Assembly (NCBI GenBank): GCA_937957915.1 | Contig: CALGNZ010000047.1 | Coordinates: forward strand, 211,106 to 275,105 | Source: an uncultured Granulosicoccaceae bacterium | GTDB taxonomy: Bacteria > Pseudomonadota > Gammaproteobacteria > Granulosicoccales > Granulosicoccaceae | Reading direction: 5' to 3' | Length of the DNA: 64,000 nucleotides | Shown: piece by piece, positions 1 through 9,971 of the stretch | How the letters are laid out: the number at the start of each line of letters is the position of its first letter | Numbering within the stretch: position 1 is the first letter of the stretch | Notes under the pieces: model-generated | What the model was told of the DNA's origin: nothing | The model's input: only the letters and a program-made list of their open reading frames with translations | Databases searched by the model: none | Program-made: the position numbers and the translations under genes

Positions 1-1165
1 ATTCATCGTCATTGCCCGACAGATAAATGCCAACGGCGCCGGTGACGCGGGTGTACTTAATCGCATTGTCGAGCAGGTTGGTGATCGCCTGTGCAAGCAA
101 GTGGCGGTTGCCGTAAAACAGCGGGTTGGAATTGATTTGTTCAATGAAATTCAGATTGGCATCCTCGGCAACCGCACCGTACAACTCGGCTATCTCGGCT
201 GTCAGATCACCCATCTTTACGTATTCCCATTCAGTTTTATCCAGGCCAGCCTCAAGCCGCGCAATACTGAGCATAGCGTTGAAGGTGTGGATCATACCGT
301 CGGTTTCGTTGATTGATGACTCGATGGTGTCGCGATATTCGTCGTCGCTGCGATTTTCCAGTAACGTGACTTCAAGACGGTTACGCAAACGGGTTAACGG
401 GCTGCGCAGATCGTGTGCGACGTTGTTGGTGACCTGCTGCATGCTCTCCATCAGATCTTCAATTCGGGTGAGCATCTGATTGATCTTAACAGCGATGGCA
501 TCGAATTCGTCGCGGCGTTCGGTAACCGGAATGCGTCTGGACATGGCGCCACTCATGATTTCACCGGCGGTTTTATTGACCGACGCAATGCGACGCAGCA
601 CGCTCATACTCATCCAGATACCACCGAGTACGGCGAAAATCAGAGTAATAACCGTTGCCCCTACGACCAACGCAAAGGTGTAGTCAAGCAGTGCTTTTTC
701 GTCGCTGACCTCGTGTCCGATAGTCAGCTTCAGTCCGTTTGAAAACTGAGTTTGTGCAACCCGGACTGGCAGTAGCGTGCGCGGGCTGTCGGCGGGCAGG
801 TCAACGACGTCGCCCATTGGTTTGGTGCTGTGAGTGCGAACCGATTTGATGCGCAACGGCCATTCCTGATCACCGCCGTCGGTGATGTCGCTGCCCTCGC
901 TTTCGAGATAGTAGAAACGGCCATAGGTATCGACCTGATTGCGCTGTTGTATGGCATCGAGCAACTCGGTTAGCGCGCCGGATTTATAGAGGTTGACCAG
1001 AAAGTCGGTTTCAAGCCGGAGACGTGCGTCGACCTGAGATTCAATCTCGTCACGCAAAGACCAGTAGATAAAACCGAGGGTAACTGCGGAGAACAGGCTG
1101 AACAGTGCCGCATAGATTATGGTTAAGCGAAAAGCTGTGGTACTAAACAGGCGTATGTCCATCAT
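1..1165 (-). CDS. Sensor histidine kinase, C-terminus cut by window edge
   Basis: Membrane sensor kinase of a two-component system. The frame is open from a double ATG at 1165/1162 to the window edge. Visible in order: an N-terminal membrane helix (about residues 9-30), a periplasmic sensor region of about 120 residues, a second helix, a HAMP-like linker, and a HisKA domain with the H-box VAHDLRSP (phospho-acceptor His251, codon 413-415). The N-box (LLAQAITNLLDNAIKY) follows; the G boxes lie outside the window. A purine-rich GGATGG lies 6 bases before the start. It follows the response regulator gene at 1318-1992 in the same direction and is its obvious partner. The signal sensed cannot be read from the sequence, but the divergent Do protease suggests envelope stress. 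Confidence 0.93.
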   Translation of the reverse strand, partial: MMDIRLFSTTAFRLTIIYAALFSLFSAVTLGFIYWSLRDEIESQVDARLRLETDFLVNLYKSGALTELLDAIQQRNQVDTYGRFYYLESEGSDITDGGDQEWPLRIKSVRTHSTKPMGDVVDLPADSPRTLLPVRVAQTQFSNGLKLTIGHEVSDEKALLDYTFALVVGATVITLIFAVLGGIWMSMSVLRRIASVNKTAGEIMSGAMSRRIPVTERRDEFDAIAVKINQMLTRIEDLMESMQQVTNNVAHDLRSPLTRLRNRLEVTLLENRSDDEYRDTIESSINETDGMIHTFNAMLSIARLEAGLDKTEWEYVKMGDLTAEIAELYGAVAEDANLNFIEQINSNPLFYGNRHLLAQAITNLLDNAIKYTRVTGAVGIYLSGNDDE

Positions 1166-1317
1166 GACCAGCCATCCGGACTTGGCGGCAGGCTAACATG
1201 GCAGGGCCTGGTTTTGTTCAAGCGCAAAGTGTCACCGTAAAAAGTACTGTGGCCCGCAAACACGAGCCACTTTGTCGATATCCTGATATGAAAGTCAGGA
1301 CTGTCATCGGTGCGGAA

Positions 1318-1992
1318 CTAGCCTTCGACTAGCTTGTATCCGGCGCCTCTGACGGTATGCAGCAACGGTTGCTCGAAGTCCTTGTCGATTTTACTTCTGA
1401 GTCGACTGATCTGGACATCGATCACATTGGTCTGCGGATCAAAGTGATAGTCCCATACATTTTCCAGCAACATGCTGCGGGTGACAACCTGGCCAGCATG
1501 ACGCATCAGATACTCAAGCAGGCGAAATTCGCGAGGTTGCAGATTAATGTTGGCGCCGGCCCGGGTTACTTTGTGCTTCAGCAGGTCCAGAGTCAGGTCT
1601 GCCACTCGCAACGTAGTGACTGCGTTTTCCGGCTGTGCCCGTCTGGCCAGCGCCTGTAGCCGGGCGCTTAGTTCCGACAATTGATAGGGCTTGGTCAGAT
1701 AGTCGTCACCACCGGCACGCAGGCCGGTGACGCGCTCATCGACATCGTCGAGTGCGCTCAGAATCAGGACCGGAGTGTTGTCACCACCACGGCGCAGATC
1801 CTCGATCATGGATATACCGTCTTTCCTGGGCATCATGCGGTCGATCACCATCGCGTCATATGCGTTGGTTTTAGCGTAGCTAAGGCCAGATTCCCCGTCG
1901 TCTGCGTGATCGACCGCGTGGCCAATCTCGTTTAGACCCTTGACGAGATAACTCGCCGCCTCCATATCGTCTTCAACTAGTAGTATGCGCAT
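1318..1992 (-). CDS. OmpR-family response regulator
   Basis: DNA-binding response regulator of 224 residues, the usual length for the OmpR/PhoB family. The receiver domain shows the acidic pair D8-D9, the phosphorylation site D51 (in VIDRMMP), S79 and the conserved K101 (TKPY). The C-terminal winged helix (about 128-222) ends in the typical HTVRGAGYKL. It is cotranscribed with the histidine kinase downstream (153-base gap) and diverges from the Do protease at 2207, which is therefore a likely target. Other members of this family placed beside a DegP-like protease (CpxR, MprA) control envelope stress; assigning that role here is inference. Confidence 0.95.
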   Translation of the reverse strand: MRILLVEDDMEAASYLVKGLNEIGHAVDHADDGESGLSYAKTNAYDAMVIDRMMPRKDGISMIEDLRRGGDNTPVLILSALDDVDERVTGLRAGGDDYLTKPYQLSELSARLQALARRAQPENAVTTLRVADLTLDLLKHKVTRAGANINLQPREFRLLEYLMRHAGQVVTRSMLLENVWDYHFDPQTNVIDVQISRLRSKIDKDFEQPLLHTVRGAGYKLVEG

Positions 1993-2206
1993 GTATTAAA
2001 CTCTTACCGAAGCGGTGCATCGACGCTGCATGGGCGCCGTGAAAAAACCTCAGAGATGACGGCGGAGATCCAATGTGACCTCCAAATCGTTACTCTCTGG
2101 ATGAAATCCGAATGTATCAACCCGAGTGCTGATTGCAGCGACGGTTAAGTCTGCTATTACCAACCCCATGGTTTCCACTCGTCGTCCCTTGACGCAGGAG
2201 TCTGAA

Positions 2207-3703
2207 ATGACTGTAGGTTTCAAACACCCGACTAGAGCATTGGTATCATCCCATATTGCGACGCGGTCTGCCACGGTCAGCAGTGTGGCATTTCGCGGTG
2301 GATTATTTTCCTGCGCACTGGCGCTCATGATGCTGGTTGGCGGTAAAACTGGTGCTGTTCAGGCCATTGACCTACCAGATTTTGAGGGATTGGTCGCGGA
2401 CAAAGGCAAAGCGGTAGTGAAAGTTACTGTCAAAGCGACACGAGAATCGTCGCCTGGGCTGGATAACTTGCCAAACTTTAATGAAGAAGAGATGCCTGAA
2501 TTCTTCAAAAAGTTTTTTGAAAATCTGCCTGATTCCCAGAACATTCCGCGAGATAACAGTCCAACGGCCGGATTCGGATCCGGATTTATCATCAGTGAAG
2601 ATGGTTATATCGTCACCAATGCGCACGTCGTCAATGACGCAACGGAGATAGCCATTGGCTTGCCGGACCGCCGTGAGTTCGACGCGGAGCTGGTCGGCTC
2701 CGATAAACGGACTGATGTAGCGTTGCTCAAGGTTGACGCGAGCGGCCTGCCGACCCTGTCTCTCGGCGATTCAGACAAATTGAAGGTAGGCCAGTGGGTG
2801 CTTGCGATTGGATCGCCTTTCGGATTTGAGTACACCGCAACTCAGGGGATTGTGTCGGCACTGTCGCGCAGCTTGCCAAACGAGAATTACGTGCCCTTCA
2901 TCCAGACTGATGTGGCTGTCAATCCTGGCAACTCCGGTGGGCCGCTGTTCGATCTCGATGGCAATGTGGTCGGGGTTAACTCGCAGATCTATTCCCGCTC
3001 TGGTGGCTATATGGGGCTTTCCTTCGCCATTCCGGTCAATGTAGTGCAATCGGTGGTAGAGCAGCTTCAGGAACAAGGCTTTGTCAGCCGTGGCTGGCTT
3101 GGCGTGGTGATTCAGGACGTTAATCGCGATCTGGCCAAATCATTTGGCCTGGACAGCCCTGCGGGCGCGTTAATCGCCCAGGTTAATCGGGGCAGTCCCG
3201 CCGCTGATGCCGGATTGAAGACCGGCGACGTCATCTTGTCTTTTAACGGTCAGCCGGTTGCGGAGTCGTCAGACCTGCCGGCATTGGTTGGCAGTACACG
3301 GCCCGGTAATACGGTCGATGTTGAATTACTGCGCAGTCGTAAAACAATGACGCTGCCGGTGACGATACGCGAACTCCGGGAAAATCGCGCCGAGGCAGAT
3401 TCAACAGAAGAGTCTACTGCAAAAACAAAAATGCTCGGTCTCAGCCTGCGCTCAATGACAGAAGACGAAATGGCTGAGCGTGGCGTTGAAAGTGGTTTAT
3501 TGGTGACAGATGTCGACACCAACGGCGTGGCGGCAGCGGCCGGAGTGGCGGTGGGCGACGTGGTGATTTCCTACAACAATGCGACGCTCTCTGCGCCTGC
3601 AGATTTGCGACAGCTTATTGATGACAGCAGCAGTGGCGAGTCAGTGGCCCTGTTGATCAGTCGCAATAAAAATCCACAGTTTGTAGCGCTGACGCTACCG
3701 TGA
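2207..3703 (+). CDS. Do family serine protease (DegP/MucD-like)
   Basis: Periplasmic trypsin-like protease/chaperone of about 498 residues. I chose ATG 2207 because AGGAG lies 6 bases upstream; the frame stays open to 2126 but without a ribosome site. A signal peptide (hydrophobic core SCALALMMLVGG) ends near AVQA. The catalytic triad is H140 (TNAHVV), D170 (RTDVAL) and S243 (NPGNSGGP), followed by two PDZ domains (about 260-355 and 380-495). The segment with EEEMPEFFKKFFENLP before the protease domain matches the LA-loop region of MucD/DegP proteins. It diverges from a two-component system, so it is probably stress-induced. A second Do protease lies at 8592. Confidence 0.95.
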   Translation: MTVGFKHPTRALVSSHIATRSATVSSVAFRGGLFSCALALMMLVGGKTGAVQAIDLPDFEGLVADKGKAVVKVTVKATRESSPGLDNLPNFNEEEMPEFFKKFFENLPDSQNIPRDNSPTAGFGSGFIISEDGYIVTNAHVVNDATEIAIGLPDRREFDAELVGSDKRTDVALLKVDASGLPTLSLGDSDKLKVGQWVLAIGSPFGFEYTATQGIVSALSRSLPNENYVPFIQTDVAVNPGNSGGPLFDLDGNVVGVNSQIYSRSGGYMGLSFAIPVNVVQSVVEQLQEQGFVSRGWLGVVIQDVNRDLAKSFGLDSPAGALIAQVNRGSPAADAGLKTGDVILSFNGQPVAESSDLPALVGSTRPGNTVDVELLRSRKTMTLPVTIRELRENRAEADSTEESTAKTKMLGLSLRSMTEDEMAERGVESGLLVTDVDTNGVAAAAGVAVGDVVISYNNATLSAPADLRQLIDDSSSGESVALLISRNKNPQFVALTLP

Positions 3704-3734
3704 GCGCCTGCAGCCTGCACGATTGTTTTGCACA

Positions 3735-4376
3735 ATGAGTTTGCCGTTTTCGCCGTCAGCTGACCGCAATAAAGAAGTGATTGGTAATGCACTGGAAAGA
3801 TGGCTTTGCAAGGCCAGCACCGTATTTGAGTTTGGCAGTGGCACTGGCCAACATGCGGTATATCTGAGTCTGCGGTTTCCTCATCTTCAATGGCAACCGA
3901 GTGAACTGAAAGCAAACATTGAGACGATCAGATTGCTGATCCAGCAAGCGGGCGTGAGCAATATACTTGCACCTATCGAGTGCGATGTGCTGGCACAACT
4001 GATACCAGGCAGAGATGCCGATGCCAGTCAGGTATCGAGTGACAACGTGCTTCAATATAGCTTTGCCTACTCTGCCAATACCGCGCACATTATGAGTATG
4101 CCAGCGGTAGAGCGGATGTTATCGATTGCGGCGGCGCTGCTGCAGCCAGCTGGATACTTCGCGCTGTATGGACCATTTAAATACGGATCAAAGCACACGG
4201 CTGAAGGCAACAGTCAGTTTGATGCCATGCTGCGTGAACAGGACGCTGTGATGGGAGTTCGCGATAAATTTGAGCTCGATCAGATAGCAGTCGAGTGTGG
4301 CTTGACGCCAGTCGAAGATCTGGCGATGCCATCCAATAATCGAATACTGATGTGGCAACGCGTCGGAGAAATTTAG
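3735..4376 (+). CDS. DUF938 family SAM-dependent methyltransferase
   Basis: Small class I methyltransferase-like protein of 213 residues, the usual size of the DUF938 (METTL26-like) family. The N-terminus has the family signature SPSADRNKEVI and then the SAM-binding VFEFGSGTGQHAVY; WQPSEL follows the second strand, and GPFKYGSKHTAEGN is the conserved block near the C-terminus. ATG 3735 is preferred over the TTG 3723 upstream. It lies 31 bases after the protease gene and may be read from the same transcript. The substrate of this family is not established, so no reaction is assigned. Confidence 0.9.
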   Translation: MSLPFSPSADRNKEVIGNALERWLCKASTVFEFGSGTGQHAVYLSLRFPHLQWQPSELKANIETIRLLIQQAGVSNILAPIECDVLAQLIPGRDADASQVSSDNVLQYSFAYSANTAHIMSMPAVERMLSIAAALLQPAGYFALYGPFKYGSKHTAEGNSQFDAMLREQDAVMGVRDKFELDQIAVECGLTPVEDLAMPSNNRILMWQRVGEI

Positions 4377-4448
4377 TACAGGGTCTGCCGGGCTGCATTG
4401 CAGTGCTGCTACAAATTAAAGATGTATTGCGTCAGTCAGGCATGCAAA

Positions 4449-5486
4449 TCATCGCAATGTAGAAAGCGAGTTAATTACTTTTTTTGCAATGTCTGCTGAC
4501 ACCCATGGCTTCCACACTTCGGTGTGTTGAAGCAGAAATACCGATGCTGTTTCTGCTGCATTTAATTGCTGGTCAAACTGCAATGCTAACAGAGCACTCA
4601 TCAGCGCTCCCGGAAATTCACGTGCAGAGAGATAATCGATAGCCTCACCTGGCACTGCAGCGTCAAAGCTGTCTGTGACCACGGTTTGCAATTGCAATGG
4701 TCTCCAGGCGGATGGCTTTGGGTCGTCGCAATCTGCAACGGGCTTTGCAATGCAGCCATCCCAGTTTTTGGCGCCCGCAAACTCAATGCCGAAGTCTAGT
4801 TTGATCATGGTATGTCGGCCCATCATCGCAGAGGGAGACCCGTAGGAGCCAAACCAGTTGTGCCCCTTTTTAATGGCATCGGTTAGTGAGTGTTCAAGAT
4901 CTGCCCAACTGTCGGGAGTAACCAGCATCCAGTTCTTTTCTTCCATCTCGAAAGCGCGAAAAAGGTTCGCAGTTATATGATGGCAATCTGAATCCGCCGG
5001 ACAACCGAAAAATACACCCTCGGTTGTATCATCACTCACCGCGAACAATTCCGGGTGCTCGAGCACATCCAGTACGGTTTTTAACTCCGGGTGTTTTTTA
5101 ACCGCTTCAGGTGATATCCACCAGCTTTGCCCCACTCCGGTGATCGGGTTATCGCTTATCGTGCGAAGTGTATTCGTGTCGGTAGTTGATTTAATCGCTA
5201 AGCCAAAGTGATTGACCGGAATTGCACTCACAAGCACGGGTTCTGCAGATTCAAGGATGGCTGTCAATTCATTATCGGTTGCAATCCCTTCGATAGAGCA
5301 ATCGAAACCGCCCTTCAGGATCAGTTCGTCGATGTTGGCTAACAGTTCGGTGGATGCATTTGTGCCGCTTGCCAGCTGTATGGATCCGCAATCATCAGCT
5401 GCACCGGCGCCGGGTGTCTGTAACAGCGCCAGCGCGGCAGCTATGGCGAGCCAGCTATGACGAAGTCGTTGAGTGTTTATTCGCAC
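4449..5486 (-). CDS. Glycine betaine/proline-type ABC substrate-binding protein
   Basis: Periplasmic binding protein of the OpuAC/ProX family, about 345 residues. A GTG at 5486 gives a clean signal peptide (SWLAIAAALALLQTPGAGA) followed by the mature start AADDCGSIQLASGTN; the frame continues to 5693 without a plausible leader. The conserved run GQSWWISPEAVKKHPELKT and the CPADSDCHH cysteine pair are visible. No ATPase or permease gene lies beside it, so it is an orphan binding protein that must work with a transporter encoded elsewhere or act as a sensor. No clear ribosome site precedes GTG 5486, so the start is uncertain. Confidence 0.82.
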   Translation of the reverse strand: MRINTQRLRHSWLAIAAALALLQTPGAGAADDCGSIQLASGTNASTELLANIDELILKGGFDCSIEGIATDNELTAILESAEPVLVSAIPVNHFGLAIKSTTDTNTLRTISDNPITGVGQSWWISPEAVKKHPELKTVLDVLEHPELFAVSDDTTEGVFFGCPADSDCHHITANLFRAFEMEEKNWMLVTPDSWADLEHSLTDAIKKGHNWFGSYGSPSAMMGRHTMIKLDFGIEFAGAKNWDGCIAKPVADCDDPKPSAWRPLQLQTVVTDSFDAAVPGEAIDYLSAREFPGALMSALLALQFDQQLNAAETASVFLLQHTEVWKPWVSADIAKKVINSLSTLR

Positions 5487-5776
5487 GAGTTTGATAAGCA
5501 GTATGGGGGAGAATTTAACAGGCAAAATCGACTGGGTAACCCTGGTAGCAAATAGTAGAAGAAATGTTTGCGAGAAGAGAATTGTTCGTTGAGCGATGGC
5601 CGTAGCACTTGTGCTTACGCTTTGCCTCGATCGTTGTGTACACAATAACAAATGCTGGCATCGGCAGGTTGCTGACTGCGACTTGTTCCACACGTTTCGG
5701 GTGTGAACTGAACTCGCTTCTGTTGAACCTGTCTATACTAAATCAATTTTGCGTTTCAAACCGAGGAAACAAGCCA

Positions 5777-6577
5777 ATGAGAATGAGTATTCGGCCAGCA
5801 CTGGTGTTGCTGTTAATGTTCGGCGTCGCTGCTTGCTCATCTGATAGCGCGACCACCATCACCCAAATCGACACAGACCAGACTGATGGTCAGGGTAATG
5901 AGACCGACGGTGAAACGTCTGAGGGCGACGGTGACTCGACCGAAAACAATGAGCAGGGGTCACCAGATGATTCGGCGCAACAAAGCGCAGATGCAATGTA
6001 TCGCGTTACCTTTAATGCAAGCTGGAGTCAGGCGACACATCCGACTAACTTCCCGGCTGACCCGCATTTCTCCGGATTGGTGGGCGCCGTGCATAGTGAG
6101 CAGGCAATTCTGTGGGAGCCCGGTCAAATTGCTACTGATGGCATTGAGTTGATGGCTGAAACCGGCGGCAAAAGTATCTTGCTGGAAGAGGTTGCGTCTG
6201 TCGTCAGTGAAGGGCGTGCGTTGAGCGAAATATCTGGTAGTGGTGTTGGTACCTCACCTGGTACAGCCGTAGTTGAATTCACTGTCACGCGTGACAACCC
6301 GCTGGTCACTCTGGTGTCGATGGTGGCGCCGAGCCCGGACTGGTTTGTCGGTGTGCACGGTCTTAACATGCTCGACGACAGTGGTCAGTTCCGTCAGTCA
6401 TTAACCGTTGATTTAGCGGTCTATGATTCCGGCACTGATAGCGGTTTGCAGTATGCATCAGGTGATCAGGATACCCAGCCACGCGAGCCAATAGCACTGG
6501 TGAATTCAGATAGCGCTGACAGCGACCTGACTGACGGTCAGCCATTCGCGGGTCAGTTTGTATTTGAACGACTGTAA
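5777..6577 (+). CDS. Spondin-domain lipoprotein
   Basis: Predicted secreted lipoprotein of 267 residues. ATG 5777 begins a short signal peptide with lipobox GVAAC; GAGG lies about 10 bases upstream. Residues about 28-72 are an acidic Gly/Asp/Glu/Thr linker. Then follows a spondin_N-type domain: YRVTFNASWS, PHFSGLVGAVHS, SGSGVGTSPGTA and SPDWFVGVHGLNM are the blocks typical of that family. In animals the domain is found in extracellular-matrix proteins; in bacteria its role is unknown. It stands alone, divergent from the binding-protein gene and convergent with glpK. An attachment or surface role is only a guess. Confidence 0.85.
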   Translation: MRMSIRPALVLLLMFGVAACSSDSATTITQIDTDQTDGQGNETDGETSEGDGDSTENNEQGSPDDSAQQSADAMYRVTFNASWSQATHPTNFPADPHFSGLVGAVHSEQAILWEPGQIATDGIELMAETGGKSILLEEVASVVSEGRALSEISGSGVGTSPGTAVVEFTVTRDNPLVTLVSMVAPSPDWFVGVHGLNMLDDSGQFRQSLTVDLAVYDSGTDSGLQYASGDQDTQPREPIALVNSDSADSDLTDGQPFAGQFVFERL

Positions 6578-6596
6578 GTATGTGTAGTGGTGTCGC

Positions 6597-6633
6597 TGCC
6601 TGACCCGACTCTCTTCATTTATCGGGTCAGGCA
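6597..6633. terminator. Hairpin between convergent genes
   Basis: A perfect 12-bp stem (6597-6608 with 6622-6633, TGCCTGACCCGA and its complement) around a 13-base loop sits between the stops of the spondin lipoprotein and glpK. No T-run follows on either strand, so it may act by RNA stability or as a weak bidirectional terminator. Confidence 0.55.
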
Positions 6634-6645
6634 TCCAGTTGTAAA

Positions 6646-8142
6646 TCAGCCAGCAGGCAACTGGCTTTTTACACCATCGATAGCTCTTGCCCAGCCTGCC
6701 AGTAGATCATCTCGTTCGGTGGCCTGCAACGTGGGTTGAAATTCCCGGTCGAGTTGCCAGTTGGCGATTAAATCATCGTGATTTTTGTAGTACCCGCAGT
6801 GCAAGCCTGCGAGGTAGGCTGCACCCAGCGCTGTGGTTTCAGTTTGTACCGGTCGCTGTACCGGAATGTTCAGTACATTAGCTAAAAATTGACAGAGCCA
6901 GTCATTGCGCACCATACCGCCATCGACCCTGACGGTTGTCGGTGTAACACCGTCTTCAGCCATCGCATTAAACAGATCGTTTGTTTGAAATGCCACAGAT
7001 TCCAGTGTGGCACGAACAATATGGCTGACCCCGCTATCGCGTGTCAGGCCAAATAAAGCGCCGCGTGCATCAGGATTCCAGTGCGGTGCGCCGAGCCCGG
7101 TGAAGGCAGGTACCAGATAGACTCCGTCATTGCCTTTCATCTCACTGGCAATCTGTTGTGTTTCTTCCGCTGATTTAATAACACCGAGTCCGTCGCGTAA
7201 CCACTGCACGGCAGCACCGGCGACAAAGATAGATCCTTCGATAGCATAGGTTGGTTTGCCGTTGAGCTGGTAGGCTGTAGTCGTCAGTAACTTATTGTCT
7301 GACGAGAGTGCTTCACCACCCGTGTTTAATAGTACAAAGCATCCGGTGCCGTAGGTGCTTTTAATCATTCCAGGTTCCAGGCAGACCTGTCCGAAAGTGG
7401 CTGCCTGCTGATCACCGGCAACCCCGCAAATGGGCACGGACGCGCCAAGTTCTTTTTCACTGGTAACGCCAAAATCATCACTGCTGTCTTTGACCGACGG
7501 CAACATTGATTTTGGAATATTTAAAATTTTAAGGAGCTCTTCATCCCATTCGCGAGTATGGATATTGTAGATAAGCGTACGCGATGCATTGGTAGCATCG
7601 GTGGCGAATACCTTGCCTTCTGTTAATCGCCAGATTAAAAATGTATCCATGGTTCCGAACAGCAAATCGCCGTCTTCGGCTTTGCGCCGGGCGCCGTCGA
7701 CGTTGTCGAGTAGCCAGCTTATTTTGGTACCGGAGAAATACGGGTCGAGCAACAGGCCGGTTTTTGCAGTGAAGGTCTGTTCGTAGCCCGCGTTCTTTAG
7801 TTCCGTGCAGCGCTGTGCTGTGCGCCTGTCCTGCCACACAATGGCATGGTGAATCGGAGTGCCGGTTTGTCTGTCCCAGACAACCGTGGTTTCTCGTTGA
7901 TTGGTAATACCGGCAGCTACCAGGGTGGCGCTCTTGTCGTCAGCCGCCCTGATCGCGTCTTTGCATACTTCGATCGTGGTTTGCCAGATCTCTTCGGCGT
8001 CGTGCTCAACCCAACCCGGCTGGGGGAAATGCTGGGTAAATTCCTTTTGTGCGGTATGGACCGACTGCCCGTCCTTTGCAAACAACATGGCCCGTGAGCT
8101 GGTAGTGCCTTGATCGATACTGAGAAGCAGTTGTTCCGCCAT
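6646..8142 (-). CDS. glpK: Glycerol kinase
   Basis: ATP-dependent phosphorylation of glycerol to glycerol 3-phosphate in the cytoplasm. Length 498 residues, the FGGY-kinase norm. Visible: N-terminal phosphate-binding [11 protein letters not shown], the W-QD substrate block IVWQDRRTA, the [13 protein letters not shown] block, [14 protein letters not shown], the ATP-site STYGTGCF, and the C-terminal signature [18 protein letters not shown] followed by [12 protein letters not shown]. No glpF or glpD lies beside it, and the aquaporin at 26635 is not a nearby partner. A GlpR operator was not recognised upstream. Confidence 0.97.
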   Translation of the reverse strand: MAEQLLLSIDQGTTSSRAMLFAKDGQSVHTAQKEFTQHFPQPGWVEHDAEEIWQTTIEVCKDAIRAADDKSATLVAAGITNQRETTVVWDRQTGTPIHHAIVWQDRRTAQRCTELKNAGYEQTFTAKTGLLLDPYFSGTKISWLLDNVDGARRKAEDGDLLFGTMDTFLIWRLTEGKVFATDATNASRTLIYNIHTREWDEELLKILNIPKSMLPSVKDSSDDFGVTSEKELGASVPICGVAGDQQAATFGQVCLEPGMIKSTYGTGCFVLLNTGGEALSSDNKLLTTTAYQLNGKPTYAIEGSIFVAGAAVQWLRDGLGVIKSAEETQQIASEMKGNDGVYLVPAFTGLGAPHWNPDARGALFGLTRDSGVSHIVRATLESVAFQTNDLFNAMAEDGVTPTTVRVDGGMVRNDWLCQFLANVLNIPVQRPVQTETTALGAAYLAGLHCGYYKNHDDLIANWQLDREFQPTLQATERDDLLAGWARAIDGVKSQLPAG

Positions 8143-8591
8143 AAGTGAGATTGCCCAATGTGTGATGTTTGTTGTCCGTCAATGTAACGTGAACTGGCTC
8201 TGGATGCCAAGCCAACAGGTCAGTGTTCAGGGGGCCTAAAGCCCTAAAGTATGCGGTGCCCGGAGAGAATTGCTGAGGTGTTACAGCGAAAGTCTGCCGG
8301 CCTGATCTGCACCGGTTGACTGGCAGGTGTGTCGGCTTGTGGGGGGTGGCACGCACGGGTAGTTGCGCTGTCAGAGTTGTCTGCACATCGGTTGCAGCAG
8401 CCATTGAAGAAGCCTGTAGCGATCGATATATTTAGGCGTCGAGTGTTTTACTGTGAGCGTACGCCACCTGGGCAAAGAGCGAATCCACGGCATGGGAGTG
8501 TGGCTGGCAACGTTGTTAAGTTGCCATCAGGCATTGCGCTGGCAAAACCTCGATTCGTATTGTTGCAATCGCTGACCGGAACTATCACCTG
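8143..8591. other. Intergenic region between glpK and degQ-like gene
   Basis: About 450 bases between divergently read genes, expected to hold both promoters. Small open frames (for example 8329-8592) have no ribosome site and no recognisable protein character. I see no convincing operator or RNA structure. Confidence 0.5.
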
Positions 8592-9947
8592 ATGAAATCA
8601 CTGCTGTCACAAGGCCTGCTGTTACTGACGATTCTGTTGCTCGCGATAGCTCGTGCAAATGCGACCGGACTGCCTGCCAGTGTCGATGGCGAGCCCTTGC
8701 CCAGCCTGGCGCCGATGCTTGAACGTACAACTGCTGCGGTGGTGAATATCGCCACTCGTGGCTCTGTACCGGTGCAATCCAACCCGCTTTTTGAAGACCC
8801 CTTTTTTCGCCACTTCTTTGATCTGCCACAACGCTCGCAGCGCAAACAAACACAGAGCCTGGGTTCCGGGGTCATAGTCGATGCCGAAGCCGGGCTGGTC
8901 ATCACCAACCATCATGTGATTGATAACGCCAATGAAATCTTGGTCACGCTTACAGATGGGCGCGAGCTTGACGCTGAAATTATCGGTCAGGATCCCGAGG
9001 CCGACGTGGCGGTGATCAGTATCGACGCTGACAACCTGACCGAGCTCAGCTGGGCCGATTCCGATAAATTGCGTGTCGGTGATTTTGTCGTCGCCATTGG
9101 TAACCCGTTTGGTCTCGGTCAGACAGTGACATCCGGCATTGTGTCGGCACTGGGTCGAAGCGGACTGGGTATTGAAGAGATTGAAGATTTCATTCAAACC
9201 GATGCATCGATTAACCCGGGTAACTCAGGGGGGGCACTGGTTAACTTACGTGGTGAACTGGTTGGTATCAATACCGCAATTGTGGGTCCCTCAGGCGGCA
9301 ATGTAGGTATAGGCTTCGCGATACCGTCGAATATGGCGCGCAGCCTGATGCAACAACTGGTCGATGCCGGCGAGGTGCGGCGCGGCAAGCTGGGTATAGC
9401 GCTGCAGGAACTCACTGAAGATCTGCAGGATGTATTCGGGGTGAAGTACGGGGTTGTCATCGCTGCTGTTGAAAAAGATAGCTCGGCTGAACTGGCGGGG
9501 TTAAAAAGTGCTGATGTCATCACCCAGATTGACGGGCGGCGTGTGCGGCGCATAAGCGACCTGCGCAACACAATCGGACTGCTGCAGGTTGGTGCCGAAG
9601 TAAAAATTCGCTTTTATCGCGACCGTGAGCTCTATGAAACCAGCATTCGAGTTGGCGAATCGGAAGACTCAACCGTACGCGGAGAGGAGCTGGCCGATCA
9701 ATTAAGCGGAGCCGTATTCGAGAATGCTGTTACCGCTCGTGGACAGCGACACGTTCGCATCGCTGAAGTGGAGTCTGGCAGTCTGATGGCAGAGTATGGA
9801 TTTCGTAGCGGTGACATCGTTCTCTCAGCCAACAGGCTGAGTGTGAAGTCAGTGAAAGATCTGATCAGTGCAGTTGCCACCAGAGGTGCTTCAACCCTGC
9901 TCAATATTCAGCGTGGAGCCTACACCCAGTTCGTGTTGGTTGAGTAA
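8592..9947 (+). CDS. Do family serine protease (DegQ/DegS-like)
   Basis: Second periplasmic Do protease in the window, 451 residues. The signal peptide (LLLLTILLLAIARANA) is followed by the protease domain with H108 (TNHHVI), D138 (EADVAV) and S212 (NPGNSGGA) and then two PDZ domains (about 260-350 and 365-450). It is shorter than the copy at 2207 and lacks the long acidic segment before the protease domain, closer to DegQ. Phe-rich EDPFFRHFFDLP resembles the LA-loop start of DegP/DegQ. It is a single-gene unit convergent with moaE. Whether the two copies have distinct jobs cannot be decided from sequence. Confidence 0.95.
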   Translation: MKSLLSQGLLLLTILLLAIARANATGLPASVDGEPLPSLAPMLERTTAAVVNIATRGSVPVQSNPLFEDPFFRHFFDLPQRSQRKQTQSLGSGVIVDAEAGLVITNHHVIDNANEILVTLTDGRELDAEIIGQDPEADVAVISIDADNLTELSWADSDKLRVGDFVVAIGNPFGLGQTVTSGIVSALGRSGLGIEEIEDFIQTDASINPGNSGGALVNLRGELVGINTAIVGPSGGNVGIGFAIPSNMARSLMQQLVDAGEVRRGKLGIALQELTEDLQDVFGVKYGVVIAAVEKDSSAELAGLKSADVITQIDGRRVRRISDLRNTIGLLQVGAEVKIRFYRDRELYETSIRVGESEDSTVRGEELADQLSGAVFENAVTARGQRHVRIAEVESGSLMAEYGFRSGDIVLSANRLSVKSVKDLISAVATRGASTLLNIQRGAYTQFVLVE

Positions 9948-9971
9948 TACCGCGTCGTGACAAGAGCCCGC

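Noticed and set aside
8329..8592. 87-codon frame upstream of the second Do protease
   Set aside because: No ribosome site or recognisable protein; overlaps a promoter region.
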